Positions 32,920-41,218 of a DNA stretch of 64,000 nt are shown here, piece by piece. A model generated the notes under the pieces. The model was not told the origin of the DNA and searched no databases. It saw only the letters and a list, made by a program, of their open reading frames with translations. Position 1 is the first letter of the stretch. Every line of letters begins with the position of its first letter. A program made the position numbers and the translations under genes. The stretch is from an uncultured Olsenella sp. (lineage in GTDB: Bacteria; Actinomycetota; Coriobacteriia; Coriobacteriales; Atopobiaceae): NCBI GenBank assembly GCA_934660915.1, contig CAKUIF010000002.1, positions 1 to 64,000 of the forward strand. Reading direction: 5' to 3'.

Positions 32920-35475
32920 CTACCTTCCCGACCCTGCGGACCGCTTGGCTGCGGAGACCAGAACGTCAACCGCCTGCATGATCCGCTGGTCTGCGTTTAC
33001 ACTTCCTCCATTGACCGTGACGTTGTAGGTCGTGCCAGCGGCACCTGCCACGGCAACGGCAACCGACGGAGCGACCGTGATGCCCGAGCCGATAAGCGAG
33101 CTTGCGGAGGCTAGCGCCGACGTGATGGCGGAGTTGACCGCCCCCGTGCCGCTGCCGATACCCTCGGCCCATCCCTCCATGAGCGCCTTGCCCGAGTAGG
33201 TTGTATAACCGTGGCCGCTGAATGGGCCGCGCTTTGCGGGCGAGAACGGGAAGAACGAGCGGATCTGCGAGACGGCGCCGGACACGGCGGAAAGGGCGCC
33301 GCCGATTGCGTTCTGGATGCCCTGCGTGAAGCCGTTGATCAACGCGCGACCGGAATCGACGAGCCACGACCCAGCGCCTGCGAAGAAGCCCATTACCTGG
33401 CCGGGGATGCTGGAAATGGTGTTCATGAGGCTCCCGATATGGCCAGACACAGCGCCGACGAGCGCCGAGAAGGCACCCGTCACTGCCGCGTACACCTGCT
33501 GCGCCGCGTTCGCCATCGTAGACACCATGGTCGAGAAGTACCCGGCGATCGAGGAGACGAGGCCGGACACGAGCGAGAGCGCTGAGGACACCAGCGAGCC
33601 GACGAACGCCACTACCGCGTTCACACCGCCTGAAACGGCGGCGACCACGGTAGCTATCCCGCCGCCGACAACGGATACGATCGAGCCGATGAACGTGGTA
33701 ACCGCAGTCACGAGGCCGCTCACGACCGACATGACGAGGCCAATGGCCGAGGCTACGACGGATGCGGCGTTTACCACGACCGAGATCACCTGGCTTGCCA
33801 CCGTTATCACGACGGACACGATTGAACCAACTACAGACAGCACTGTCTGGATTACCGGTATGAGCATCTGAGCCACGGAGAGCACTATCTGCATGCCGCT
33901 AGCCAATATCGGCAGCACGGCGTTGGCGAGGTTTGCGAGCGCCGTGCCGATAGACGTGATTGCCGGCATGAGCGCAGCGCCCACCTGCGACACGAGCGGG
34001 CTTACCGCAGCGAAAAGCTGCATGGCGACGCCGATGACCTGCGAAATGATCGGGACGATCATCGCGAAGGCGTTGTGTAGCACGGGCAGGATGGCCTGGC
34101 CGACGTTCAGCAGCGTCGAGCCAAGCTGCTCTATGACAGGCCGCACGGCGCTGAACGCGCCGACTGCGCCAGATGCAAATGATGCGATGGCGGGCAGCAT
34201 CTGCGATGCGAAGTACGTCACGAACGGCGACACCGCCGAGATGATCGTCGTCACGGCTCCGCCAATAGTCGAGACGATGGTGTCCCAGATGCCCGGTATC
34301 TGCTCGCCAAGCTTCCCGAAAGCGGACTTGCACGTGCCTACGACGGATGCCGCAGCGTCGGCGATCGCTTGGAACGCCCCCGTTATCTGGGAAGCGTCGA
34401 CTGTCGGCAGCTGTATGCCAAGCTCAGCCAAGGCTCCTACGGCGATGTTCCAAGCAGTCGCGAGCGCTTCCGAGAGCACTGGGCCAAGGACTGGGCCAAG
34501 GCCAGACAGCACAACCGGGAACGCCTCGACGATTCCCTTGCCGATCTGCGCAACCCTCGGAGCCACGTTCGTAGCTACCGCGCCGATCGACTCAAGCAGC
34601 TGCTGCGTGAGCTGCGAGAAGTCGACGTCGTCGCGCCCGAGTCCGGTGATGAAGTTCTCCCACGCGGCCTTCGCCATGCCGATGGAGCCGCTGATCGTGG
34701 TAGCGGCCTCCTTGGCGGTGGTGCCGGTGATGCCCATGTTCTCCTGCACGGTATGGATGGCCTCGACCACATCGGCATAGCTGTCGATCGTGAGGTCGGC
34801 GTTCTTGCCCTGCTCCTGGCGCAGTTTGTTGGCATCGGCGATAAGGCGCTTCATCTCAGCCTGCGTGCCGCCGTAGCCGAGCTTCAAGTTGTCCAACATC
34901 GTGTAGTTCTGCTTCGCAAAGCCTTGGTAGGCGTTCTGCACGTCTGTCATGTCGGAACCCATCTTGTTCACGTTGTCCGACATGTCGCCCATGGCCATGT
35001 TCGCGTAGTCAGCCGCCTTGGCGACATCGCCGCTGCACGACGAGACGAGCGAGGCCGCGAAGCTCGTGGCCTGCGTCATGTACTGGTTGGCGGACATTCC
35101 GCATGTCTTGTATGCCTCTGCGGCATAACCTTGCAGTGTCTGCGACGCGGAGCCGAACAGGGTGTCGACGCCGCCAACCAGCTGTTCGTAGTCTGCATAT
35201 GCGGAAAGGGCCGCGCCGCCAATCGCGGTCACGGCCCCTGTGAGCGCTGTGAACCCGGCCACCGCCGCAGTGGCGACGCCCTTGGCTACGGTTCCAAGCC
35301 CTGTCAGGATGCCCGAGGACTTCTTGGCCCCGCCGTCGATGCCGACAGTCATGGAGTCGCCGAAGGCCTTGCCTGCGGCGTTGCCCTGGCTGCCGAACTC
35401 CTTGCCGATCTTGCTCGCGAAGCCATCCATCGACGGCATCAAGGACACATAGGCCGACCCGACACTAGTCGCCAT
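32920..35475 (-). CDS. Tape measure protein
   Basis: 851 residues. The N-terminal minor-tail TMP region (YEQLVGGVDTLFGSASQTLQ ... MAMGDMSDNVNKMGSDMTDVQNAYQGFAKQNYTMLDNLKLGYGG) is followed by very long Val/Ala-rich hydrophobic helices (about 330-690), then Gly/Ser-rich C-terminus. Sets tail length and helps DNA entry; predicts a tail of roughly 110-130 nm if 1.5 angstrom per residue applies. It overlaps the frameshifted chaperone gene by 11 bases. Confidence 0.92.
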   Translation of the reverse strand: MATSVGSAYVSLMPSMDGFASKIGKEFGSQGNAAGKAFGDSMTVGIDGGAKKSSGILTGLGTVAKGVATAAVAGFTALTGAVTAIGGAALSAYADYEQLVGGVDTLFGSASQTLQGYAAEAYKTCGMSANQYMTQATSFAASLVSSCSGDVAKAADYANMAMGDMSDNVNKMGSDMTDVQNAYQGFAKQNYTMLDNLKLGYGGTQAEMKRLIADANKLRQEQGKNADLTIDSYADVVEAIHTVQENMGITGTTAKEAATTISGSIGMAKAAWENFITGLGRDDVDFSQLTQQLLESIGAVATNVAPRVAQIGKGIVEAFPVVLSGLGPVLGPVLSEALATAWNIAVGALAELGIQLPTVDASQITGAFQAIADAAASVVGTCKSAFGKLGEQIPGIWDTIVSTIGGAVTTIISAVSPFVTYFASQMLPAIASFASGAVGAFSAVRPVIEQLGSTLLNVGQAILPVLHNAFAMIVPIISQVIGVAMQLFAAVSPLVSQVGAALMPAITSIGTALANLANAVLPILASGMQIVLSVAQMLIPVIQTVLSVVGSIVSVVITVASQVISVVVNAASVVASAIGLVMSVVSGLVTAVTTFIGSIVSVVGGGIATVVAAVSGGVNAVVAFVGSLVSSALSLVSGLVSSIAGYFSTMVSTMANAAQQVYAAVTGAFSALVGAVSGHIGSLMNTISSIPGQVMGFFAGAGSWLVDSGRALINGFTQGIQNAIGGALSAVSGAVSQIRSFFPFSPAKRGPFSGHGYTTYSGKALMEGWAEGIGSGTGAVNSAITSALASASSLIGSGITVAPSVAVAVAGAAGTTYNVTVNGGSVNADQRIMQAVDVLVSAAKRSAGSGR

Positions 35476-35899
35476 CTTCCCCTCCTATCCCCAGGATCTT
35501 GTCTATCTCTTCCTTTGCTTCCAGCGCGTTCGCGCGGTGGCGCTCAAGCTCTGCGAGCTGCGCCGGCGTCTTGATAGGCTCGGGAGGCTCCGCGCTCCTG
35601 TCCTTCTTGTCGGCCATACCCCAGGCGATGCACCGAAGCTGGTGCTCGATGCGCCAGAGCATGTAGTCGGTCGTGCTCCACCTGAGTTGCGGGTACTGCG
35701 CCTTGGCGAGGCGCGAGTTGTCGGGGAGGTGCTGCCAGAGGAGCGCCATCCGATCGAGGTCTTCGGGCGCTCCATCCAATGGCAGGGCTATGCCGTAGAA
35801 CTGCTGGAAGTCTGCTATCGCTTCGCCGCGCCTGTTCTCGAGGTCGCTGGCGAAGCCTATTAGTTTTTTGTCTTTGCCGCCTCGAAGGCCGCGTCGCAC
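35465..35899 (-). CDS. Tail assembly chaperone, frameshift-encoded part (gpT-like)
   Basis: Open frame of 144 codons in the -1 frame relative to the upstream chaperone gene, with no convincing start of its own. Expressed by slippage at AAAAAAC (35863-35869), giving a fusion whose tail part begins KKLIGFASDL. Gp15-like features: FYGIALPLDGAPEDLDRMALLWQHLP and a charged C-terminus. Works with the tape measure protein in tail assembly. Confidence 0.85.
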   Translation of the reverse strand: MRRGLRGGKDKKLIGFASDLENRRGEAIADFQQFYGIALPLDGAPEDLDRMALLWQHLPDNSRLAKAQYPQLRWSTTDYMLWRIEHQLRCIAWGMADKKDRSAEPPEPIKTPAQLAELERHRANALEAKEEIDKILGIGGEDGD

Positions 35900-36108
35900 A
35901 GGCGGCGCATGTCGTATGACGTTCCGCCGAGGGCTTCGATATACTCCTCGTCTCGGCCCATGAAGATGCGCTCCATGGCGTCCATCATCCCCGCTGGGTC
36001 GGTTTCGCTTCTGGCGAATTGCTTCACGGTTTTGTAGGACTTCAGCTCGTCGAGGTCTGCGGCGAACTCGCCGTCAACGCCGTCGACGGTAAAGGTGATT
36101 TCGGTCAT
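35860..36108 (-). CDS. Tail assembly chaperone, short form (gpG-like)
   Basis: 82 residues, starting MTEITFTVDGVDGEF and ending AAKTKN just after a classical -1 slippery heptamer A-AAA-AAC whose last codon precedes TAA. The 40-bp overlap with the following frame and the position before the tape measure gene match the lambda G/GT arrangement. Confidence 0.88.
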   Translation of the reverse strand: MTEITFTVDGVDGEFAADLDELKSYKTVKQFARSETDPAGMMDAMERIFMGRDEEYIEALGGTSYDMRRLCDAAFEAAKTKN

Positions 36109-36119
36109 TCTCTTTCCCC

Positions 36120-36695
36120 CTAGGCGTTGTTGGTCTCGGTTGACTCGATGTAGTCGTAGCAGGTGTTGCCGTTGCTATCGACCAGGTATTTGAACGTGAT
36201 CTGGCGCCCGGCAATCTCGCTCACGGCGAGCTTGATGTCGTCGAGCTCAGAGGACTTGGCGGCGGGCACGACCTTGCGCCAGCGGCGACCGTTCTTGAGC
36301 ACGAGTTCGAGCACGATCGACCATGCCTCGTCCTTGTTGCCGTTGTGCTCTACAGTGATAACGCCGTCGAGGTCGGTCACGTTGTCGGCGCCATACATGA
36401 CCTTGAGGGTCTGCGCCTTGATCTCTGCGAGCGTGAGCTTCGCGGACTCCACGCGCGAGGTCGTGGCGGAGTCCATGAGGTCGCCGTTCATGTCCTTCAG
36501 CTCGTTGGCGTCGGTCTCCTCGGACTCGGTGTATCCGTCCTCTGAGATGAAGCCGAGGTTGAGGAAGGCTTCGGCGAGATTGGTCTTGATGTCGGTGGGG
36601 AGGGTAGTGCCTGTCGGGGCCACGAAGATATATCCGCCCTTCACGCCCTTGGTGGACGAGACGTTCTTGGTCTCGTTTTTCTTGAAAAGTGCCAT
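36120..36695 (-). CDS. Major tail tube protein
   Basis: 191 residues from ATG 36695 (MALFKKNETKN). Beta-rich with KGGYIFVAPTGTTLPTD at the N-terminus, GFISEDGYTESEETDANELKDMNG in the middle and DGVITVEHNGNKDEAW...RWRKVVPAAKSSELDDIKL, the pattern of siphovirus major tail proteins in gut actinobacteria and Firmicutes phages. Upstream of the chaperone pair, as usual. Confidence 0.82.
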   Translation of the reverse strand: MALFKKNETKNVSSTKGVKGGYIFVAPTGTTLPTDIKTNLAEAFLNLGFISEDGYTESEETDANELKDMNGDLMDSATTSRVESAKLTLAEIKAQTLKVMYGADNVTDLDGVITVEHNGNKDEAWSIVLELVLKNGRRWRKVVPAAKSSELDDIKLAVSEIAGRQITFKYLVDSNGNTCYDYIESTETNNA

Positions 36696-36703
36696 GTCGG
36701 CTC

Positions 36704-37048
36704 CTATTCGCAAATGGTTACGTTTACGTTGGTCTGGTATCGGCGCTGGCGGCTGTTCGGGTCGTCCCAGCGGTACGTGCTTCCGCACGTGGCCTCGAAC
36801 ACGCACTCCTCGTCCATAAGGCTCGGCACTGCGTGCTCCACGGCTTCGGCGATCTCTGCGGCGCGTCTGCGGGTCTTCGCCCATGACTGCGCCACGAGCT
36901 GTACGCGGTTGATGCAGCCGCTGCGGCTAGATCCGGTCTGCGACACCGATATGAACTCGCTGGGCCTGTCGGCTGGTACGTCGAGCACGGCCTTGATGCC
37001 GGTCTCGTCCATGAGCCGCTGCGCCACCATGCGCTCCGCGTCCATCAC
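36704..37048 (-). CDS. Tail terminator/completion-like protein
   Basis: 114 residues. Mixed alpha/beta; MVAQRLMDETGIKAVLDVPADRPSEFISVSQTG and a C-terminal strand RRYQTNVNVTICE fit the tail-completion (gp17/HK97 gp10-neighbour) slot. Identification from gene order. Confidence 0.6.
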   Translation of the reverse strand: MMDAERMVAQRLMDETGIKAVLDVPADRPSEFISVSQTGSSRSGCINRVQLVAQSWAKTRRRAAEIAEAVEHAVPSLMDEECVFEATCGSTYRWDDPNSRQRRYQTNVNVTICE

Positions 37049-37335
37049 TCACCGCCTCCGAACATGGATCTGAGGCGGTTGTGCTTGCGCTCGCTCGCAT
37101 GGGCGTGCGGAGTCGCCGTGGCAACCACGAAGCCGTTTGCGAGCTTGCCCTTGAACTTGCGGACTACGTAGCCGGCACCCTCGCCGGGGTGCCGGGAGAA
37201 GGACGAGTTGCACGATGCCGCTGCGGCGTCTGCCTTCTTCTTGAGAAGCGCCTGCACCGCGCCTGAGTTCATAACCTCGGCATAGCCGCCGCGCTTCCAG
37301 CCCTTCCACTTGAACTTCACCTTGCACTTAGCCAT
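37045..37335 (-). CDS. HK97 gp10-like head-tail protein
   Basis: 96 residues, basic. Starts MAKCKVKFKWKGW and contains ALLKKKADAAAASCNSSF...GYVVRKFKGKLANGFVVATATPHAHASERKHNRLRSMF, resembling the HK97 gp10 family (ATPHA motif). Overlaps both neighbours. Confidence 0.65.
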   Translation of the reverse strand: MAKCKVKFKWKGWKRGGYAEVMNSGAVQALLKKKADAAAASCNSSFSRHPGEGAGYVVRKFKGKLANGFVVATATPHAHASERKHNRLRSMFGGGE

Positions 37336-37666
37336 CGGTGCGCCCCACTTCCACGGTGAGGTTCCAATCGCCTGGGGTGTTTGCCGGGTCGTAGCGCTGC
37401 GGGTCGCCTATGACGCGGTACTCGGTGCCTCGAACGTTTACGCGGCACCCCTTGAGCGATGCGGTGAAGCTCTTGGGAAAACACAGCGTGTAGGCGACCT
37501 CAACGCCGTCGGGGCGCGATGCATCGAGTTCCGAGGTGGCCCCCGGGCACACGACCACGCCCTCTATGGCGGTGTCCACGCTGCCGCGCTCGATAGGCTC
37601 GCCGAGCGAATCGAAGTCGACCACTGGTGTTGTGACCGTCACCGATTCGGTGCTTATGAGTCCCAT
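37328..37666 (-). CDS. Head-tail stopper-like protein
   Basis: 112 residues, beta-rich with VEGVVVCPG-type and RVNVRGTEYRVIGDPQRYDPANTPGDWNLTVEV strands. Position between the adaptor and the tail proteins suggests head closure. Family not certain. Confidence 0.6.
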   Translation of the reverse strand: MGLISTESVTVTTPVVDFDSLGEPIERGSVDTAIEGVVVCPGATSELDASRPDGVEVAYTLCFPKSFTASLKGCRVNVRGTEYRVIGDPQRYDPANTPGDWNLTVEVGRTDG

Positions 37667-38052
37667 TCGGCATCACTCCCAACCGGTTGGAGCGCCCCGA
37701 TGCGCTGGTCGAGCAGCCCGAGGCGCTTCAGCTCCGTCTTTCCCAGGTACATTTCGCCGAGGGCAGACCCGTACGAAACGCTGGCCGTGTAGCCGCCTGC
37801 GCCCTGGCTGTACTGCATGGCACCCGCCAGAGCTGCCGGCGCAGACAAGACCCTGTTGACTACGAGGCAGCACACCGCTGCGGCAGATCGGTCGAAGGCG
37901 GCTACCTTGCCGCGCTCGTAGTCGCCCACGTTTGATTCGTAGGCGCTCATGAGCAGGTCTGACGCGTCTGAGAGCAGGGTCGCGGCGCGTGCCTCGTCGG
38001 TCGGGTCGCCGTACCTCGCCCTGTAGTCTTCGATGGTCGCTAGCGGCTCCAT
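37654..38052 (-). CDS. Head-tail adaptor (Gp19/Gp15/Gp42-like)
   Basis: 132 residues from ATG 38052. MEPLATIEDYRARYGDPTDEARAATLLSDASDLL is the helical start of gp6/gp15-type connectors, and GYTASVSYGSALGEMYLGKTELKRLGL ends the fold. The longer frame to 38112 has an unnatural Arg/Pro-rich start and was not used. Confidence 0.75.
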   Translation of the reverse strand: MEPLATIEDYRARYGDPTDEARAATLLSDASDLLMSAYESNVGDYERGKVAAFDRSAAAVCCLVVNRVLSAPAALAGAMQYSQGAGGYTASVSYGSALGEMYLGKTELKRLGLLDQRIGALQPVGSDAEWDS

Positions 38053-38056
38053 GCGC

Positions 38057-38338
38057 CTACTCCTCGCTGGCAGGCTCTTCGGCCTTGCCGGAGTCAACCG
38101 GCTTCGCGGCATTCTCGCCGGCCTTCTGCTCGGACGCCTCGGAGGTCGCGGCCATCATGCCAGCGTCGACGAGGCACTTGACCACCTTGGCGATGGTCGG
38201 GTTCGCACCAGGGTTTGCGGCCTGTTTGGAGATGCCGACAGGCTCGCCGTCGGCGGTCACGAAGCAGACGTGCTGCGGGAGGATCGGGGATGCCTTGGAT
38301 GCGTCCTCGACGATGAACTTCTGCACAAGGTTCGCCAT
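38057..38338 (-). CDS. Small phage head-region protein
   Basis: 93 residues: short N-terminal domain (HVCFVTADGEPVGISKQ...TIAKVVKCLVDAGMM) and an acidic low-complexity tail (EASEQKAGENAAKPVDSGKAEEPASEE). Between capsid and adaptor genes. Could be a head decoration or fibre anchor; not identified. Confidence 0.55.
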   Translation of the reverse strand: MANLVQKFIVEDASKASPILPQHVCFVTADGEPVGISKQAANPGANPTIAKVVKCLVDAGMMAATSEASEQKAGENAAKPVDSGKAEEPASEE

Positions 38339-38350
38339 GGTTACCGCCCC

Positions 38351-39229
38351 CTAGGCCGTCTTCAGGATGGCGAAGGCCTTGGGGTCGAGAACCGCGTAGG
38401 CAAGGACTGCCTCGGTGCGGTACGCGACCTGGTTGTATCCCTTCAGGTCCTGACCGGTGTTGTCGGGGTCGCCGTACTCGATGATCTCGGAGGTCATGTC
38501 GCGCACCATGCCCCACTTGATGGTGGAGAAGTCGCCCATGATGCCCGCCACCTTCGGGTCGATCTTGCAGCGGCGACCGTTGACGGTGCCGGAGGTCGCG
38601 GCGGGGATGCCGTCGATGTTGCCGACGTTGAGGGACAGCGGGATCTCCGGGTAGAGGCGCTGGCCGGTGGCGGGAATGCGCAGCTTGCGGAGGTCTGCGG
38701 CGAACTTGCGGGAGAGCGCGAAACCGTTGATGTCGTAGTCGATAAGCGCGTCGGCCAGCGCGTCGATGTCGTCGACTGCGGATGCCGAGGCGGTTACGGC
38801 GCTGGCCCCTGCGGTGAGCGCGGTGTAGCCATCGAGCGCGGTGCCCGTCTTGGGGGACACGGCGTGGTAGACCACGTAGTCGAGCGCTCGGCCGATCGCG
38901 GCGGTCTGGTCGGCGATGATGTTGGTCACGATCTCAAGCTGGTTGTCCTCGTCGGCCCAGCGCAGCTCGTCGGAGACGCGTGTGGTCGTGACTACCTTCA
39001 CGCGCTTTGCGACGATCGGCGTGGTGGAGACCTCGGAACCGCTCTTCTTCGCGCCCTCCGCAACTACCTCGGCCTCGGTTGTCGGGTTGAACACGATGTA
39101 GGTGGTGTCGGAGAACGTCTGCGGGGTGCTGGGGGACAGCGCCGCGATGGTGGAGGTGTCCTTTGCCTTGTTGATGATGGAGGTCACTACCTTGTGCGGG
39201 AGCTTGACCTTGCTGGTGTCGTTAGCCAT
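38351..39229 (-). CDS. Major capsid protein, HK97 fold
   Basis: 292 residues. VVFNPTTEAEVVAEGAKKSGSEVSTTPIVAKRVKVVTTTRVSDELRWADED is the E-loop/N-arm pattern of HK97-type capsid proteins, with EIPLSLNVGNIDGIPAATSGTV in the P-domain and YRTEAVLAYAVLDPKAFAILK at the C-terminus. Preceded by the scaffold gene by 19 bases. Confidence 0.9.
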   Translation of the reverse strand: MANDTSKVKLPHKVVTSIINKAKDTSTIAALSPSTPQTFSDTTYIVFNPTTEAEVVAEGAKKSGSEVSTTPIVAKRVKVVTTTRVSDELRWADEDNQLEIVTNIIADQTAAIGRALDYVVYHAVSPKTGTALDGYTALTAGASAVTASASAVDDIDALADALIDYDINGFALSRKFAADLRKLRIPATGQRLYPEIPLSLNVGNIDGIPAATSGTVNGRRCKIDPKVAGIMGDFSTIKWGMVRDMTSEIIEYGDPDNTGQDLKGYNQVAYRTEAVLAYAVLDPKAFAILKTA

Positions 39230-39248
39230 TTCGGCTCCTTACTTGTCT

Positions 39249-39725
39249 CTAGTTGTTACCGAGGAGCTGGCGCGTGAAGTCGCGCAGCTCAGATTTGTCG
39301 CCGTCGCTCGGCTTCGGGAAGCTTCCTGGCTTCTCGACCTTGGGCGCGGGCGGCTTTTTGAACGCGGCGAGCATGTCGTCTGCCCACTTGGACATGCTTT
39401 CCTCGTCGTCGCCGACGATCAGGCTCGCCGGCACGCCCTTCTCCTGCGCGACCTTGGCCGCGATCTTCGACCGCTTCTCTTCCTTCTCCTTGTCGTCGAG
39501 CCTCTTCTTGAGGTCGGCGATCTGGTCTTCGGCAGTCTTGTTCGCGTTGTTGGCCTCCTCAAGCGCCGCTGCTGCGGTTCTGTTGGCCTTCGCCTTCTTC
39601 TCCCACTCGCGCGAGTGCTTCTTCTCGGCCTCGTACAGCGCCTTGTAGTCGACGGGCGGCTCCTGGTTGGCGCCATCTCCGCCTTCTGCTCCCGGCACTT
39701 TCGTGGGTTCGTTTGCTTCTGCCAT
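39249..39725 (-). CDS. Capsid scaffold protein
   Basis: 158 residues. Disordered acidic N-terminus, long coiled coil (about 25-90; YEAEKKHSREWEKKAKANR ... IADLKKRLDDKEKEEKRSK) and a C-terminal segment (ELRDFTRQLLGNN) probably binding the capsid. Typical size and position directly upstream of the capsid gene. Confidence 0.82.
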   Translation of the reverse strand: MAEANEPTKVPGAEGGDGANQEPPVDYKALYEAEKKHSREWEKKAKANRTAAAALEEANNANKTAEDQIADLKKRLDDKEKEEKRSKIAAKVAQEKGVPASLIVGDDEESMSKWADDMLAAFKKPPAPKVEKPGSFPKPSDGDKSELRDFTRQLLGNN

Positions 39726-39742
39726 GTCGCGTCCTTTCCCGT

Positions 39743-39804
39743 GCCGTGCGGCACGCCTGAGCTGCCGTGCGGCTGCTCAACGGTCATCAGTTGGGCCGTG
39801 CGGC
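39743..39804. repeat. Three GCCGTGCGGC mini-hairpins in the scaffold/capsid leader
   Basis: The 10-bp sequence occurs at 39743, 39764 and 39795 (spacing 21 and 31). The outer two extend to GTGCC-GTGC-GGCAC and GGGCC-GTGC-GGCCC. All lie between the candidate promoter (39820-39836) and the scaffold start, so they would be in the mRNA leader. Confidence 0.6.
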
Positions 39805-39819
39805 CCGTCCGCGACAGTT

Positions 39820-39836
39820 TCTTATGAGCGTGAGAT
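39820..39836 (-). promoter_or_regulatory. Shared late-operon motif, site 2
   Basis: AATCTCACGCTCATAAG on the minus strand, 95 bp upstream of the scaffold gene and just after the terminator at 39850-39867. Shares ATCTCACG with sites 1 and 3; spacing to the AT-rich part is about 3 bp shorter. Confidence 0.4.
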
Positions 39837-39849
39837 TCGGCATGAAAAA

Positions 39850-39867
39850 GGCCACCTGTAGGTGGCC
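39850..39867. terminator. Bidirectional terminator between head operons
   Basis: GGCCACC/GGTGGCC with TGTA loop. Minus-strand transcripts meet it before UUUUUC, plus-strand ones before CTTGCTGTTTTTT. Ends the terminase-portal-minor head unit. Confidence 0.8.
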
Positions 39868-39943
39868 CTTGCTGTTTTTTGCGGTTATAATCTGGTTAGC
39901 CAGCGGGTTGTTTGACTCACCTATAGAGACATGCAGCCGCTGG

Positions 39944-41218
39944 CTATTTCTTTATTCGCAGGAGTTTCCCATCGTGCCCGAGCATCCTGACCTCGCTGAT
40001 GTGATAGCGGGCCATGTACTTGCTGATCCACTTTATCGCCTGCTCGTCCGTCACCTTTTCGTTCTCGCTCACGTCGACGACGGTGAGCTTCACGCCATTC
40101 TTGCCGGGTATTGACTTGATGTGAGACTTGAACGTGTTCTCAGACCCAGCTCCGTAGATCGTCTTGATTTCGATACCCGTTGATAAATCCGCTCGGCTAA
40201 TCGTTGTCTTCCCATCGGAGTTCGGTGCTGTCAGATGCGATTCGTCTTCCCAGAACTCCGCCTTATAGCCAAGCGCGTTCAACTTCTCGGCGGTAATTCT
40301 TTCGCCGGGGTCTTTCTTCCAGCGCTTTAGCTTCTCGCCTTTCACGGCGGAGTCCGTAAACTCGATGCCGGAATGTTCTCCCGATGCGTACCACTTCGGA
40401 TCGCGCAGTTCGATCTCCTCGACCATGCGCTTGTTCACGTACTTGTCGAAAGCCTTGCCGGCCTTGTTTCCGTGGGCCTTGATGTACGCCTCTCGCTCCG
40501 CGTCGGGCATGGCGTCCCATTCCGCCCACAGCCCGTTGCGACCGCCCAATGTGTCAAGGCACTCGTTGAACCTGTCGTACATGCCGTCGGGGTCGTAGCC
40601 CTTGACCTTTGATCCCTTGCCGAAGCTCGGCACGACGCGGCAGTCGCACTTTGGGTGCGAGTGGCTTGCGGCCTCCTTTGTCTTGTAGTTGAAGCCGAAC
40701 GAGGAGAGCATGAGGCAGAAACCGCACGTCTCGCCAGACGGCACGCGTGCGTACCTCGGTTTCGCCGGGTCTTTGGAGACGTTGTGCGCCACGCACATGT
40801 TCGCGGCCTTGCGGATCTCTGCGTCGAGGCGGCGAACGCACGCGGCAACGAACATGTCGGTGGCTCCCTGCTTCACCACGCTTGCCATGAACGCCTTCAC
40901 CGAGCCGTACGTCGCCTGGGGGTCGCGCAGCGACTCGGCGACGGCGGCGTACTTTCCGGGCGCTTCCTGCGCCTTGCGCACGGCGTCGTAGAACTCGGCG
41001 GCGCGGCCAGCCGCAACGGTGTCGGCGTAGTAGCCGCAAGCCGTCTCGATCACCTCGTAGGCCGCCTCTCGCAGCGCCGCTATGTCGCCGTTCCCGCTCG
41101 CCTCCCAGTCGGCCACCAAGCGGGTGAGCGCGTCGCCGGCTTGGCGCTGCGCCATTCCAGATAGCACGTTGATCTCGTCCGTAAGCTCGTTAAGCAGGCT
41201 GCGAGGTATCTCCGCCAT
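39944..41218 (-). CDS. MuF-type minor head protein with C-terminal toxin-like nuclease domain
   Basis: 424 residues. The N-terminal part (1 to about 270) is the SPP1 gp7/VG15-like minor capsid protein, with the zinc-like signature SGETCGFCLMLSS ... HSHPKCDCRVVP. After a linker comes a separate C-terminal domain (about 285-424): GERITAEKLNALGYKAEFW ... GIEIKTIYGAGSENTFKSHIK ... VVDVSENEKVTDEQAIKWISKY. This resembles CdiA-type tRNase toxin domains and phage MuF polymorphic toxins. The head part is needed for assembly; the tail part may be an injected effector. No immunity gene is obvious directly downstream. Confidence 0.82.
   Translation of the reverse strand: MAEIPRSLLNELTDEINVLSGMAQRQAGDALTRLVADWEASGNGDIAALREAAYEVIETACGYYADTVAAGRAAEFYDAVRKAQEAPGKYAAVAESLRDPQATYGSVKAFMASVVKQGATDMFVAACVRRLDAEIRKAANMCVAHNVSKDPAKPRYARVPSGETCGFCLMLSSFGFNYKTKEAASHSHPKCDCRVVPSFGKGSKVKGYDPDGMYDRFNECLDTLGGRNGLWAEWDAMPDAEREAYIKAHGNKAGKAFDKYVNKRMVEEIELRDPKWYASGEHSGIEFTDSAVKGEKLKRWKKDPGERITAEKLNALGYKAEFWEDESHLTAPNSDGKTTISRADLSTGIEIKTIYGAGSENTFKSHIKSIPGKNGVKLTVVDVSENEKVTDEQAIKWISKYMARYHISEVRMLGHDGKLLRIKK

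Noticed and set aside
39898..39945. Inverted repeat AGCCAGCGG/CCGCTGGCT after the minor head gene as a terminator
   Set aside because: The loop is about 30 nt and no U-run follows; the better terminator is at 39850-39867. May only be an mRNA 3' fold.
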